A stretch of 64,000 nt of DNA from positions 1 through 64,000 of the forward strand of contig JACRMI010000054.1 in NCBI GenBank assembly GCA_016215025.1, written 5' to 3'. The position numbers and the translations under genes were made by a program. Shown one piece after another: positions 1-8,660 of the stretch; position 1 is the stretch's first letter; each line of letters opens with the position of its first letter. The stretch is from Chloroflexota bacterium. GTDB lineage: Bacteria; Chloroflexota; Anaerolineae; UBA4142. The notes beneath the pieces were generated by a model. It made no database searches. It saw nothing but the letters and a program-made list of their open reading frames with translations, and was not told the DNA's origin.

Positions 1-144
1 AAACGCAGCGCCGACTCCAAGTCCTGTATCGGTTTCGGCATCATCCACGGCGGTGTCTCAAAGAATTGGAACGTCAATGGGCGGAAGCCGTTCGCCGCAA
101 ACCTTAAAAAACTTGTAGGTGGAATTTTGCGGTTACTGAAATAA
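1..144 (+). CDS. C-terminal end of an unidentified protein (partial)
   Basis: Frame 1 is open from the window edge to a TAA at 142-144 and gives about 47 residues ending in GGILRLLK. Third codon positions are strongly G/C, as in the confirmed genes here, which favours this frame over the others. The end overlaps by about 12 bases the end of the convergent DUF2231 gene. I do not recognise the family. Only the C-terminus is present, so no function can be given, and a shadow frame is not excluded. Confidence 0.4.
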   Translation, partial: KRSADSKSCIGFGIIHGGVSKNWNVNGRKPFAANLKKLVGGILRLLK

Positions 145-546
145 AATCGTCCCGGTCGCATTAATCAAGCCATGCGTCAAACCAACCGTCAACTCGCGCG
201 CGCCGACATCTTGCCAGTCCATGAAACCAGAGGCAATCGTCGCCACCGCCCCCAGAATGCCGATGAGCGCTATCAAGCCGCTTGCGAATCCCAGGTTCGG
301 CACACCAAAGACGACTGCTATGACATCCAATACCACGACGATAAGCCACGCGCCGATCGGGACGTCCGTTAGCACCGGATGCAGTGGATGCCCTAACCAT
401 CGTCCATTCAAAAAATGTTTGATAGGTTGCAGCGGACCATTCAGAAAAATCTTGTCAAGCAAACCGCGCATCCCTTTAGCAAGTCGATTCAATAGAATCG
501 AAGCATTGATAACGTGATCGATTCGCTCCGAAAAATCACGATTCAT
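133..546 (-). CDS. DUF2231-type membrane protein, short or C-terminally truncated
   Basis: The product is 137 residues from an ATG whose complement is at 544-546, with AGGAG about 7 bases upstream; a TTG start further out (576) lacks such a site. The motif GHPLHPVLTDVPIGAW and the following hydrophobic segments with SGFMDWQDV are typical of DUF2231 predicted membrane proteins, function unknown. Family members usually continue for another 40-60 residues after the helix that begins here at NATGTILFQ. The gene stops there and overlaps the end of the convergent gene, so it may be a truncated member. Family assignment is firm, intactness is not. Confidence 0.75.
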   Translation of the reverse strand: MNRDFSERIDHVINASILLNRLAKGMRGLLDKIFLNGPLQPIKHFLNGRWLGHPLHPVLTDVPIGAWLIVVVLDVIAVVFGVPNLGFASGLIALIGILGAVATIASGFMDWQDVGARELTVGLTHGLINATGTILFQ

Positions 547-559
547 TCTTCTGCTCCTA

Positions 560-579
560 GCTTTGGCTTGAGCCAAAGC
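560..579. promoter_or_regulatory. Perfect short inverted repeat upstream of the DUF2231 gene
   Basis: GCTTTGGCT, two bases, AGCCAAAGC form 9-bp arms just upstream of the AGGAG site of the gene on the minus strand. It could be an operator or a 5' leader hairpin near the ribosome-binding site. There is no T-tract in either direction, so a terminator is unlikely. Confidence 0.3.
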
Positions 580-644
580 AGCAAAGACCTCTCAAAAAGC
601 GCAAGGCAATTTTATTCGGCACCTAGGGTGCTGCACTTGCCTTT

Positions 645-1028
645 TCACGGTACCCATTCTTCACGAATGGTATCTCGAATTTCTTGATATTCTTCATGGT
701 TTTGAATCGCCTTACGGATAGTTGGAGCAAACACTCGGCGGTAAAATTGCGGTCCCATGCGGTCGACGATTTCTTTTTCGAAGAGCTTGTCTGTCTGCGG
801 TTGACTACTCAGTTCGCGCCATTTGCCCTGGCTGAGTGTCCGTTCTTTCTTTTTAAACCCGTCCTCATCCGATTTTGTTTTGCCAAAGCGACGCGCCGCG
901 ACCACTTTGGCAAGCCATAAACCATAGCCTTTGGCAACACTGGCTTTCATGCCTCGCTTCATTGCCAGTTGCCGATTGTATTCCGCAAAAACGTCAAAGC
1001 GTCGGATGCGCGCATTTGGTTTCAACAT
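645..1028 (-). CDS. Hypothetical basic cytosolic protein
   Basis: About 127 residues from the ATG at 1028; a GTG at 1049 would add seven. No signal peptide or membrane segment is visible. The protein is rich in Lys, Arg and Glu, with a charged stretch FKKKERTLSQGKW in the middle and a C-terminal half rich in predicted helix (RKAIQNHEEYQEIRDTIREEW). I do not recognise a family. It lies 49 bases downstream of the rhomboid gene on the same strand and could be the last gene of that transcript. Codon use matches its neighbours, so it is probably real. Confidence 0.6.
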   Translation of the reverse strand: MLKPNARIRRFDVFAEYNRQLAMKRGMKASVAKGYGLWLAKVVAARRFGKTKSDEDGFKKKERTLSQGKWRELSSQPQTDKLFEKEIVDRMGPQFYRRVFAPTIRKAIQNHEEYQEIRDTIREEWVP

Positions 1029-1076
1029 ATCCAACTCGTGGCTAAACACTTGGGCTAGTTAGAAATTTGCCCAACA

Positions 1077-1778
1077 TCAACCGTAATAAACCGAAGGTCG
1101 GCGTCGATGTGCTCGCCCGATGAATGGAAGGATCAAAATCATTCCCGCCACAAAACCACCAATGTGCGCCCAAAAAGCAATTCCGCTGGCCGCAGCGTCG
1201 CTCAATGCGGTTATGCCGTAAAAGAATTGCTGAATAAACCACCACCCAATGACCACCACCGCTGGGATTTCAATCGTCCAAAAAAGGATGAACAAGGGAA
1301 AAAGAATATTGATGCGCACCATCGGGTACAACAACAAGTATGCTCCAAGTACGCCGGCAATCGCACCGCTCGCACCAATCGATGGCACGAGACTGGGACC
1401 CAGCATAAACGCTTGAGCGATACCCGCCGCGATCCCGCTCAGAAAATAGAATGCGATGTGTCCCAAATGCCCCAGCACGTCTTCGATGTTGTCGCCAAAC
1501 ACCCACAAAAACAGCATATTGCCGATAATGTGCGCCCAACCAGCGTGTAGAAATTGCGACGTGATGAGCGTCTCCCACGTCAAGAGTGGCGCACTAAGCG
1601 GATTAAATAGCGCCTGAAGTACTGCCGCCGAATTCATGCCCCAATGGCTAATCAAGCGGTCGAGTTGGGGCGGCGTCAAGGTAAGTTCATATATAAAAAC
1701 AATGACGTTGATTGCAATCAAGGTATAATTTATAATTGGAAAGCGCCGAGTTGGATTTTGATCGGAAATTGGAATCAT
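1077..1778 (-). CDS. Rhomboid-family intramembrane serine protease
   Basis: The product is 233 residues with about six membrane helices. The rhomboid signatures are present: HIIGNMLFLWVFGDN on the second helix, the nucleophile motif IGASGAIAG (Ser in GASG), and the catalytic His in FWAHIGGFVAG on a late helix, giving a Ser-His dyad that cleaves substrates within the membrane. The ATG start follows AGGAG at good spacing. It begins 21 bases after folE on the same strand and may be co-transcribed with the fol genes; no functional link is evident. Substrate unknown. Confidence 0.93.
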   Translation of the reverse strand: MIPISDQNPTRRFPIINYTLIAINVIVFIYELTLTPPQLDRLISHWGMNSAAVLQALFNPLSAPLLTWETLITSQFLHAGWAHIIGNMLFLWVFGDNIEDVLGHLGHIAFYFLSGIAAGIAQAFMLGPSLVPSIGASGAIAGVLGAYLLLYPMVRINILFPLFILFWTIEIPAVVVIGWWFIQQFFYGITALSDAAASGIAFWAHIGGFVAGMILILPFIGRAHRRRPSVYYG

Positions 1779-1799
1779 GGTTTCTCCTGGTTGTAGGAT

Positions 1800-2435
1800 C
1801 TATGCGCGTAATCCGCTTGGGTGATAAATCTCCCGAAAGAGTTGTTCGCTCATTTCTCTTTCCTTGAACTTGCCCAGGAAAGTTTGCGTCACCATTTTCG
1901 CGTTGACTTTTTTGACGCCGCGCATCATCGAACAGAGATGTCGTCCTGTCACCATCACCGCTACGCCTTCGGGATGCAGCCAATCGTCGAGGAACTTGGC
2001 AATTTCGTTCGTCATGCGCTCTTGAATCTGCAAGCGCCGCGAAAACATCTCGACGACGCGCGGCATCTTCGACAAGCCAAGCACTTTGCCTTTCGGCAAA
2101 TACGCAATATGAACTCGACCAAAGAATGGGAGCAAATGGTGTTCGCACAAACTAAAAAATTCAATATCCCTGACGAGCACCATTTGGTCATAATCGCTTT
2201 CAAACGTTGCGTCGTTAATGAGGGTTACTGGATCAGCCGCATAGCCTGAGAGCAATTCGTCATACATTCGAGCGACGCGTTCCGGCGTTTTGCGTAGTCC
2301 ATCGCGATGGGGGTCCTCGCCGACGTTGGTCAAAATCGCACGCACCGCTTTTTCGATTTCGCGGTGCGCTCGAGTCGTGTTGGATTCATCGTCGATAAGT
2401 AATGCCGTTTCGATTACTTTAACTCGCTCGTGCAT
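1800..2435 (-). CDS. folE: GTP cyclohydrolase I
   Basis: The product is 211 residues, normal for bacterial FolE. It converts GTP to 7,8-dihydroneopterin triphosphate, the first step of folate and pterin synthesis. The zinc and active-site motif SLCEHHLLPFFGRVHIAY is intact, followed by the family segment GLSKMPRVVEMFSRRLQIQE and a second metal Cys in GRHLCSMMRGV. The ATG has AAGGAG about 9 bases upstream and overlaps the end of folK by 17 bases. folB, folK and folE form one minus-strand operon. Dihydroneopterin triphosphate could also feed the pterin-synthase homologue at 16.9 kb. Confidence 0.97.
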   Translation of the reverse strand: MHERVKVIETALLIDDESNTTRAHREIEKAVRAILTNVGEDPHRDGLRKTPERVARMYDELLSGYAADPVTLINDATFESDYDQMVLVRDIEFFSLCEHHLLPFFGRVHIAYLPKGKVLGLSKMPRVVEMFSRRLQIQERMTNEIAKFLDDWLHPEGVAVMVTGRHLCSMMRGVKKVNAKMVTQTFLGKFKEREMSEQLFREIYHPSGLRA

Positions 2436-2973
2436 GCGGCAATGCTCCTTCTACCTTGCGATGCATGATTTGTTTCGCGCGCGCCGTCGCCGTCGCCTCG
2501 ATGCGAATTCCAAAGGGATGTTTGCCAAACGTGCGCGCAATCTCCGCCAAAGTACGACCATCGGTTGGGTGAACATACTGCGGGCTAATTTCAGCAATGG
2601 GCAAAGCGACAAACGCTTCTTGAAGAACTAAAGGGGCGGGAACGTGCAAATCTTCGTCGTTGATCGTATCATGGTTGAACAAGACAATATCTAAATCAAC
2701 AGTTCGGGCAGCGTACGGGTTTTCAGTGCGCACGCGTCCAAGTTGGGATTCGATGATGCGCAAGGCACGCTTGAGAGGAAAAGCTCCCAGTTCGGTTTCC
2801 AACAAAACTGCGCCATTGTAAAAACTTGCAGAGGCTTTATTTCCGATGGGGGCCGTTTCGTAAACAGAAGAAATCGCAAGCACATTTCCAATGGCCGTCA
2901 AGCGCCGCAGGGCACGTTGATAATTAGCCTTCTTCTGGACGTTCGATCCAATCAAGATGTACGCTCGGTTCAT
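2419..2973 (-). CDS. folK: 6-hydroxymethyl-7,8-dihydropterin pyrophosphokinase
   Basis: The product is 184 residues. It transfers pyrophosphate from ATP to 6-hydroxymethyl-dihydropterin ahead of dihydropteroate synthase. The N-terminus AYILIGSN, the segment VYETAPIG and the metal-binding motif RTVDLDIVLF (DLD) are diagnostic, as is the late helix segment HPTDGRTLAEIA. The start overlaps the end of folB by 4 bases and the end overlaps folE. The tail after about residue 160 is somewhat longer and more basic than in many FolK proteins. folP is not in the window. Confidence 0.95.
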   Translation of the reverse strand: MNRAYILIGSNVQKKANYQRALRRLTAIGNVLAISSVYETAPIGNKASASFYNGAVLLETELGAFPLKRALRIIESQLGRVRTENPYAARTVDLDIVLFNHDTINDEDLHVPAPLVLQEAFVALPIAEISPQYVHPTDGRTLAEIARTFGKHPFGIRIEATATARAKQIMHRKVEGALPHARAS

Positions 2974-3341
2974 GTTTCTTCTTTCATTCGTTCAATTTGG
3001 ACGCCGACAGAGCGAGCAAATCGCAGTGCGCCCGGCTTTTCGATCCGAACTTGAACGCGGCGCACTCGCCGATCCATCAAACAAATTTCGGCGATCTGCT
3101 CTGCCAGGCGTTCGAGCAAAAAATTCTGAGATGCTTCGACATGTTGAATAATTTGCTTGGTAATGGTCCGGTAGTTGATGGCGTCTTCAATGTTGTCGCT
3201 GGCTGCCGCTTGAGCTAGCTCGCCCCACAGAATCAAATTGATCAAAACATCTTGCTTGTCTTTCCGTTCTTCGGCTTTGATTCCGATGATGCAGCGCAAG
3301 AGCAAGTCTTGGATCTCGATTCGATCAGGTGAAGCGTTCAT
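2970..3341 (-). CDS. folB: Dihydroneopterin aldolase
   Basis: The product is 123 residues, typical for FolB, which cleaves dihydroneopterin to 6-hydroxymethyl-dihydropterin and glycolaldehyde. Family features are IEIQDLLLRCIIGIKAEERKD near the N-terminus, a central INYRTITKQIIQHVEAS and LLERLAEQIAEICL, and the final VRVQIEKPGALRFARSVGVQI. It is the first gene of the operon folB-folK-folE, and its ATG is preceded by about 250 bases without a gene, where the operon promoter should lie. Confidence 0.94.
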   Translation of the reverse strand: MNASPDRIEIQDLLLRCIIGIKAEERKDKQDVLINLILWGELAQAAASDNIEDAINYRTITKQIIQHVEASQNFLLERLAEQIAEICLMDRRVRRVQVRIEKPGALRFARSVGVQIERMKEET

Positions 3342-3592
3342 TGTGTGTTGGCTGAAGTAGAAGTGGAATGCAGATTACAGATCAGATGAAAATAACAATG
3401 CTGGATTGGCAGAGGTGAGATGACGCTGCGCCATTTTTCAATTGTCATCCCATCCCGCCCTAGTGCAATCAGAAAAATTCTGTTTGGTAGTATAGCGCTT
3501 CGTGCGCGTCAAACGCCGACAAGCGGCTAGGTTACATTCCAATATTTTCGATTGCACTTGATCATTCGTCGGCGGGTGCGTTAATCGAGTTA

Positions 3593-3877
3593 TTAAACCC
3601 AACGCCGGCGGCGGGGCCCCCGTGAAACAGCCGCCAACAGGATAGCGACAACCAACGCGCCAACAATCGCCGTGATGATGGGAATGCCGGCATACGAAAT
3701 TTCGGGTGCGAGAATAATGTGGAAGACGTTGATCATCAACCACTGGCCAATCAACGCGGCGAGGAACGCGCCGAGAAATCCAAGCGGGTAAGCCGTTCCA
3801 AACAGCGCGCTGGCAATATAGGCGCTCACAAGCGCAATCAAAATGTAGACAAGCAATTGAACCAAAGACAGTTCCAT
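3593..3877 (-). CDS. GlsB/YeaQ/YmgE-family small membrane protein
   Basis: The product is 94 residues with three hydrophobic helices and glycine-rich turns (FLGAFLAALIGQW and ITAIVGALVVAILLAA), ending in the basic tail RGPRRRRWV. This fits the transglycosylase-associated (GlsB/YeaQ) family of stress-related inner-membrane proteins, whose biochemical role is unsettled. The ATG has AAGGAG at 7-bp spacing. It is monocistronic, divergent from the glycosidase operon at 4205. Confidence 0.8.
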   Translation of the reverse strand: MELSLVQLLVYILIALVSAYIASALFGTAYPLGFLGAFLAALIGQWLMINVFHIILAPEISYAGIPIITAIVGALVVAILLAAVSRGPRRRRWV

Positions 3878-4204
3878 TTGAACTCCTTTCCATTTCTCTA
3901 ATGCACACTTACTATACGATCTGCTTTCAATTGGCGGAATCGCTTATTGTGCAGAATTTATGAAGGAATCCATGAAATTTACTTGTCATACGTTGTGCGA
4001 CCAATTTTGGCACAGCGACAATTCACCCTCGGCAAAATTCATTGGCTATATCACTTTGTAGTAAAAATTACGACGGCAGGAACTGAAATTTTTCTTACAT
4101 ACCCTTTAGTTTTCGAACGATTATTCGAAATGCTTTTTGGATGTATGATAAGTCATCCATTACGAGAGGTAGTTCATCATGAATTCATGGATTAGAGGTT
4201 ACGC
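3878..4204. other. Divergent intergenic region
   Basis: This AT-rich stretch separates the minus-strand GlsB-like gene from the plus-strand glycosidase operon and should hold both promoters. The only clear structure is the palindrome at 4111-4130. A TATGAT at 4144-4149 could be a -10 element for the plus-strand operon. I see no convincing small gene. Confidence 0.4.
4111..4130. promoter_or_regulatory. Perfect palindrome, candidate operator of the glycosidase/trehalose operon
   Basis: TTTCGAA, six bases, TTCGAAA form perfect 7-bp arms about 75 bases upstream of the ATG at 4205. It would overlap the -35 position of a promoter with -10 TATGAT at 4144-4149, a usual place for a repressor site. 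The size fits a helix-turn-helix dimer, but no regulator gene is adjacent. Confidence 0.35.
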
Positions 4205-6013
4205 ATGATACCCCATACGCCCGAATCACCTTTTCTCCAATTACTTGCCGGACGCGTCAACCTCAAAGACATTCCTTTCACCGATCGGCGCGCGCGTGTG
4301 TTGCTTTTCAAGCGCAATTCGCATCTTTACATCAAGCTTGCCGAACGTTGGACGGCATGGGAACCTCAAGTTGGACACTATCGCCTCCGACCGCCGCTCA
4401 TCGACGATTGGTTCTTTGTCAACGCTGCGGGATCGTTGCTCACTTTAGAGTGCAATTCCTTTCCACATGCGGTAGCGTTAAAGAGCCAAATGGGTTTTAT
4501 TGAAATGACTTTTTCCGATGAAGAATCTTTGCTCGTGCATCTGCCGCGCGGCCAAATCGGGTTGCGCTTTCGGGTGTACGCCGAACATGGTCTCACCGAT
4601 CGACGCGGCGGCGAATTCAAAGGTGATCCTTATCACCGGCGCAATCATCGCAACATCGCGTACACGACAAACGCGCGCATCCTCAAGAACACGATTGAAC
4701 CCGTCACGCCGGCGTATCTTCAAGTCACCCTCGACTTGGACACACGCGAAGGCAATACGCTATTACTCAACATCACACCGCGCCTAGGATTGAATCGCTC
4801 TATTCCGCCGACCGATCAAGTTTTCCAAGCCGCCGAAAAACGCTGGCACGATTGGTTCGCCGCCGTACCATCTGTCGACGAAGAATACGCAGAACAATAT
4901 TATTACGCGTGGTACGTGTTGCGCGCGGGCTTGCTCAGTCCACGATTTTTCTTGACGCGCGAAGCTATGGCTCCATCGCTGATCAATTACGTAGGTGTTT
5001 GGCAATGGGATGCGTTTTTCCACGCGCTCGCCTATCGCCATGCCGATCCCAAGTTGGCAGAAGATCAACTGCGTGTGATGATCGATCATCAACGCAGCGA
5101 TGGCATGATTCCCGATGCGGTGCATGATGAAGGCACGGTCGAAAGCATTGCTCTGCCGACGACCGGACTCGATGCCGAAGTCACCAAGCCGCCGCTCATC
5201 GTTTGGACCGCGCTCAAGTTGTTCAAGTCCGGCGGCAATCGCGATTTCCTGGATGAGATTTATGCGCCATCGGTGCGTTGGATCAATTGGTGGTTCGATA
5301 AAAATGATGACGATCATGACGGCATCGTCCAATACAATCATCCCTACTCCTCCGGCTTGGACGATAGTCCCTTGTGGGACGATGGCGTACCGGTGGATTC
5401 GCCGGATTTGAACACGTACTTGGTCATGCAATTGGACGCGCTGGCAGAAATCGCAGAGATCATCGGCGAACATGCCGACGCCAAAAAATGGCGCGAACGC
5501 GCGGCACAACTTACGCAGCGCATGATCGATTATTTTTGGGACGACAAGACTGGTGTGTTTTGGGCAAAACGCAAAGGCGAACGCATTCAAGTCTTGACGC
5601 CTTTCAATTTGTATCCCTTGCTGACCGGACGACTCTCGCGTGAAATGAATGATCGACTCATCCAGCACCTCACCTCGCCGGAGGAATTTTGGACACGTTA
5701 TCCCATTGCCACCGTCGCCAAGAACGACCCGAAATACAATCCGGAGCAAATGTGGCGCGGACCGACGTGGATCAACATCAATTATCTTTTCATCGAAGGA
5801 TTGCGGCAGAACGGTTACACCAACCTCGCGCGCGATCTGCGGCGCCACACCTTGGAATTGATGATGAAGCACGACGATATTGTCGAATATTACAATCCAG
5901 AGACCGGCGAACTTCCAATTCGCGCCGCACGCTTTTTCGGTTGGTCGGCAGCGATCTTTGTCGACTTGGCGATTGAAGCGTCGCGCATCCGAGAACATCT
6001 TCCAGCACCCTAA
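4205..6013 (+). CDS. GH63-like glycoside hydrolase (glucosyl/mannosylglycerate hydrolase or trehalase-like)
   Basis: The product is 602 residues without a signal peptide, so probably cytosolic. Residues about 230-595 form an (alpha/alpha)6-barrel like GH63/GH37 enzymes: GVWQWDAFFHALAYRHADP, DHQRSDGMIPDAVHDEG, KPPLIVWTALKLF, SGLDDSPLWDDG and MWRGPTWININYLFIEGL. The LDDSP and WRGPTW segments are typical of GH63 mannosyl/glucosylglycerate hydrolases. The first ~220 residues are beta-rich and make the protein longer than the ~450-residue members. It is the first gene of an operon with a GT4 enzyme, otsA and otsB, which points to turnover of a compatible solute. The substrate cannot be read from sequence; trehalose or an amylo-glucosidase substrate is also possible. 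Confidence 0.8.
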   Translation: MIPHTPESPFLQLLAGRVNLKDIPFTDRRARVLLFKRNSHLYIKLAERWTAWEPQVGHYRLRPPLIDDWFFVNAAGSLLTLECNSFPHAVALKSQMGFIEMTFSDEESLLVHLPRGQIGLRFRVYAEHGLTDRRGGEFKGDPYHRRNHRNIAYTTNARILKNTIEPVTPAYLQVTLDLDTREGNTLLLNITPRLGLNRSIPPTDQVFQAAEKRWHDWFAAVPSVDEEYAEQYYYAWYVLRAGLLSPRFFLTREAMAPSLINYVGVWQWDAFFHALAYRHADPKLAEDQLRVMIDHQRSDGMIPDAVHDEGTVESIALPTTGLDAEVTKPPLIVWTALKLFKSGGNRDFLDEIYAPSVRWINWWFDKNDDDHDGIVQYNHPYSSGLDDSPLWDDGVPVDSPDLNTYLVMQLDALAEIAEIIGEHADAKKWRERAAQLTQRMIDYFWDDKTGVFWAKRKGERIQVLTPFNLYPLLTGRLSREMNDRLIQHLTSPEEFWTRYPIATVAKNDPKYNPEQMWRGPTWININYLFIEGLRQNGYTNLARDLRRHTLELMMKHDDIVEYYNPETGELPIRAARFFGWSAAIFVDLAIEASRIREHLPAP

Positions 6014-7260
6014 TGAACAAAAATTCAAAACCGCGCGTAACCCTTTTGCACTATACGGCATTACCCATCATCGGCGGCGTTGAAAACGTCATCGCCGATC
6101 ATGCGCGTTTATTTCTCACCGCCGGTTATCCAGTGACGATTGTTACCGGGCGTGGCGGAGATGACCCTCAACTTAAAAGTACCAACGTTGTCGTCGTACC
6201 AGAGATTGATTCGCAGTATTCGGATAATCTGAAAATCGCCAGGGTATTGTTGGAAGAAGGAAAAGTTCTGCCCGAATTTGCATCTGTGCAGTCACGCATC
6301 CAACAACAACTTATCCCTGTCTTGCATGAGACCGATGTATTCATCGCGCACAACGTTCTCAATTATCATTTCAACCTGCCGCTCGTCGTGGCGCTGCATG
6401 ACCTGATCGATCAACAGATTGCGCCGCGCATGATCGCCTGGTGTCACGACATTTCACGCTATGTGAACCCGTCGTCAGGTTTTGAACAGCGCTCTGGTTT
6501 TCCCTGGGACTGGTTGCGCATCTATCGCCGCGAAGTTCGCTATGTCGCCGTATCGCCGCGGCGGCAACGCATGTTGGCAGAAACGTTGCAGTGTGCGCCG
6601 GAGAATATTCGCGTGATACCGAACGGCGTCGCGGCCGAGATGCTTTGGGGATTAGACGATTTAGGGCGGCGCATCATAAACGATTTCGAATTGCTCGACG
6701 CCGATTTAATTTTGCTCATGCCGATTCGCGTCACACGCGCCAAGAATATCGAATTTGGATTGCGCGTGACGGCGGCACTAAAATCGATTGGGCTAGAACC
6801 ACGCCTGTTAGTTACGGGCCCGCCCGATCCACACGTTCCAGATACAATCCAATATTTTCAAGAATTGCTCGATTTACGACACGAACTAGGTTTGGATGGC
6901 AAGATGTATTTCTTGCACGAAAAGGGATTCACGCTTGATATTTCACAGGTGGCCGGGTTGTATCGCATCTGCGATGTGGTTCTGATGCCGAGTCACCGCG
7001 AAGGGTTTGGCTTGCCCATTTTGGAAGGGGGTCTCATGGGCAAGCCCGTGTTCGCGTCGAACGTGCCGGTCGTGGAACAAGTGCCGGCGAATTCGGTATA
7101 CCTCATCGCGGCGAATGAATCGCCCGATCATGTCGCTACACGCATGTATGAGTGGATGAGACGAACGCCCGAACATCGATTAAGGCTGAGTGCGCGCAAA
7201 GATTTTGCATGGTCGAGAATTTTCGCGCGCGAGATCGAACCCCTGGTCACAGGATCATGA
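6013..7260 (+). CDS. GT4-family glycosyltransferase
   Basis: The product is 415 residues with a GT-B fold: N-terminal LLHYTALPIIGGVENVIADH and a C-terminal donor-binding half with VIPNGVA, DLILLMPIRVTRAKNI and VVLMPSHREGFGLPILEGG (the E-x7-E type motif of GT4). No signal or membrane segment. Its ATG overlaps the glycosidase stop by one base and its stop overlaps the otsA start, so it is translationally coupled to trehalose synthesis. Likely roles are synthesis of a glycosylated compatible solute, such as a glucosylglycerate-type compound, or a disaccharide synthase. Donor and acceptor are unknown. Confidence 0.82.
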   Translation: MNKNSKPRVTLLHYTALPIIGGVENVIADHARLFLTAGYPVTIVTGRGGDDPQLKSTNVVVVPEIDSQYSDNLKIARVLLEEGKVLPEFASVQSRIQQQLIPVLHETDVFIAHNVLNYHFNLPLVVALHDLIDQQIAPRMIAWCHDISRYVNPSSGFEQRSGFPWDWLRIYRREVRYVAVSPRRQRMLAETLQCAPENIRVIPNGVAAEMLWGLDDLGRRIINDFELLDADLILLMPIRVTRAKNIEFGLRVTAALKSIGLEPRLLVTGPPDPHVPDTIQYFQELLDLRHELGLDGKMYFLHEKGFTLDISQVAGLYRICDVVLMPSHREGFGLPILEGGLMGKPVFASNVPVVEQVPANSVYLIAANESPDHVATRMYEWMRRTPEHRLRLSARKDFAWSRIFAREIEPLVTGS

Positions 7261-8660
7261 TGAACAATAACAATTCCAATCGATTGATCGTCGTCACGAA
7301 TCGCGGACCCTACAATATCACCGAAGTAAAAGACAAATGGAAGTTCGAAAAAACAATCGGCGGCTTGACCACCGCTCTCTTGCCCGTGCTCAAGCAAACA
7401 GCGGGATTGTGGATCGCCAATGGCGAACCGCCTGGCTTTTATCCGCATTCCTCCGGTCATTTTGATTTTGATCTGCGCTATATCGGGTTAACGCCCGAAG
7501 AAATATTGGGTTATTATTTTGGCTTTTCCAACGATGCGCTTTGGCCCCTCTGTCATTATTTTTTGGGGCGAGTGAACTTTAATCGAGAACAATGGGAAAT
7601 TTACGAAAAGGTCAATCAAAAATTTGCGGAGGTGACGTTGGAAGAAGCCAAGCCCGGCGATATGATCTGGATTCACGACTATCATCTCGCGCGGGTGCCG
7701 TTGTATATCCGCGCCATGCAATCGCTCGCACAGATTGCGCTCTTTTGGCACATTCCATTTCCCTCGCCGGAAATCTATCGTGTGTTGCCATGGCGCAAAG
7801 AAATCTTGCAGAGCTTGCTGGCGTGCAACGTGATCGGTTTTCATATTCCAGAGTACGCAACTAATTTCATCGAATCCACTATCGAACTCTTGGATGCCAC
7901 AATCGAAGAAGACCGCGTTTGCTATAACGGTCACACCACCAAAGTCATTGCACGCCCTATCGGAATAGATTATGCGACGGTGGATAAAGAAGCTCGTTCG
8001 CGCCGCACCGAAAATCACATCCGGCAATTGCTCGACACGCTGCGCGGACAAGCACTCATCGTCGGCGTCGAACGCATGGATTACACCAAAGGCGTGCTGG
8101 AACGTCTGCGCGGAATGGAACGCTTGCTGGAACTCCATCCAGAATGGCATGGCAAGGTGACGTTGTTTCAGATCGTCACGCCATCCCGCGAAACGCTAGA
8201 GGCGTATCGCGCCAAGAAACGCGAGGTGGACGAAATCGTCGGGCGCGTGAATGGTCGTTTCAGTACTGATGTTTGGACACCCATTCGATATTTATATCGA
8301 TCATTTTCCCCATCGCAATTGATCGTCTATTATCGCGCTGCCGATATTGCCTTGGTCACGCCGTTGCGCGACGGCTTGAACCTCGTCGCCAAGGAGTACG
8401 TCGCATCGCGCATTCATCAAGATGGCACACTCATTCTTTCAGAATTTGCAGGCGTGCGCTTTCAACTACCCGAAGCGCTGATGGTCAATCCATTTTCAGT
8501 GGACGACATTGCGAACGTCTTACAGCAAGCACTCACGATGCCGAAAGAAGAACAACGGCGCCGAATGCAAGATATGCAAGCGCGGATTAAATTACAGGAT
8601 ATCAAATGGTGGGCACAGGAATTTCTCGAACAAATGACACCGCTCCGTCTGCCCGCCTGA
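7257..8660 (+). CDS. otsA: Trehalose-6-phosphate synthase
   Basis: The product is 467 residues from the ATG at 7257, which overlaps the previous stop (ATGA); a second ATG follows at 7260. It makes trehalose-6-phosphate from a nucleotide-activated glucose and glucose-6-phosphate. Diagnostic GT20 segments are LIVVTNRGPY, MIWIHDYHLARVP, IALFWHIPFPSPEIYRVLPW, VGVERMDYTKGVLERL and the donor-site DIALVTPLRDGLNLVAKEYV followed by LILSEFAG. Length and motifs are normal. otsB overlaps its 3' end. Confidence 0.96.
   Translation: MMNNNNSNRLIVVTNRGPYNITEVKDKWKFEKTIGGLTTALLPVLKQTAGLWIANGEPPGFYPHSSGHFDFDLRYIGLTPEEILGYYFGFSNDALWPLCHYFLGRVNFNREQWEIYEKVNQKFAEVTLEEAKPGDMIWIHDYHLARVPLYIRAMQSLAQIALFWHIPFPSPEIYRVLPWRKEILQSLLACNVIGFHIPEYATNFIESTIELLDATIEEDRVCYNGHTTKVIARPIGIDYATVDKEARSRRTENHIRQLLDTLRGQALIVGVERMDYTKGVLERLRGMERLLELHPEWHGKVTLFQIVTPSRETLEAYRAKKREVDEIVGRVNGRFSTDVWTPIRYLYRSFSPSQLIVYYRAADIALVTPLRDGLNLVAKEYVASRIHQDGTLILSEFAGVRFQLPEALMVNPFSVDDIANVLQQALTMPKEEQRRRMQDMQARIKLQDIKWWAQEFLEQMTPLRLPA

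Noticed and set aside
3342-3592. RNA gene or riboswitch upstream of folB
   Set aside because: I looked for a tRNA, THF or other riboswitch fold and found only short hairpins with no recognised motif.
3947-4195. 82-codon plus-strand open frame upstream of the glycosidase
   Set aside because: It has no ribosome-binding site, codon use unlike the neighbours, and lies over the divergent promoter region and palindrome.
4784-6061. 425-codon minus-strand open frame
   Set aside because: It lies antisense to the well-supported GH63-like gene and its translation has no family features; a shadow of strong codon bias.
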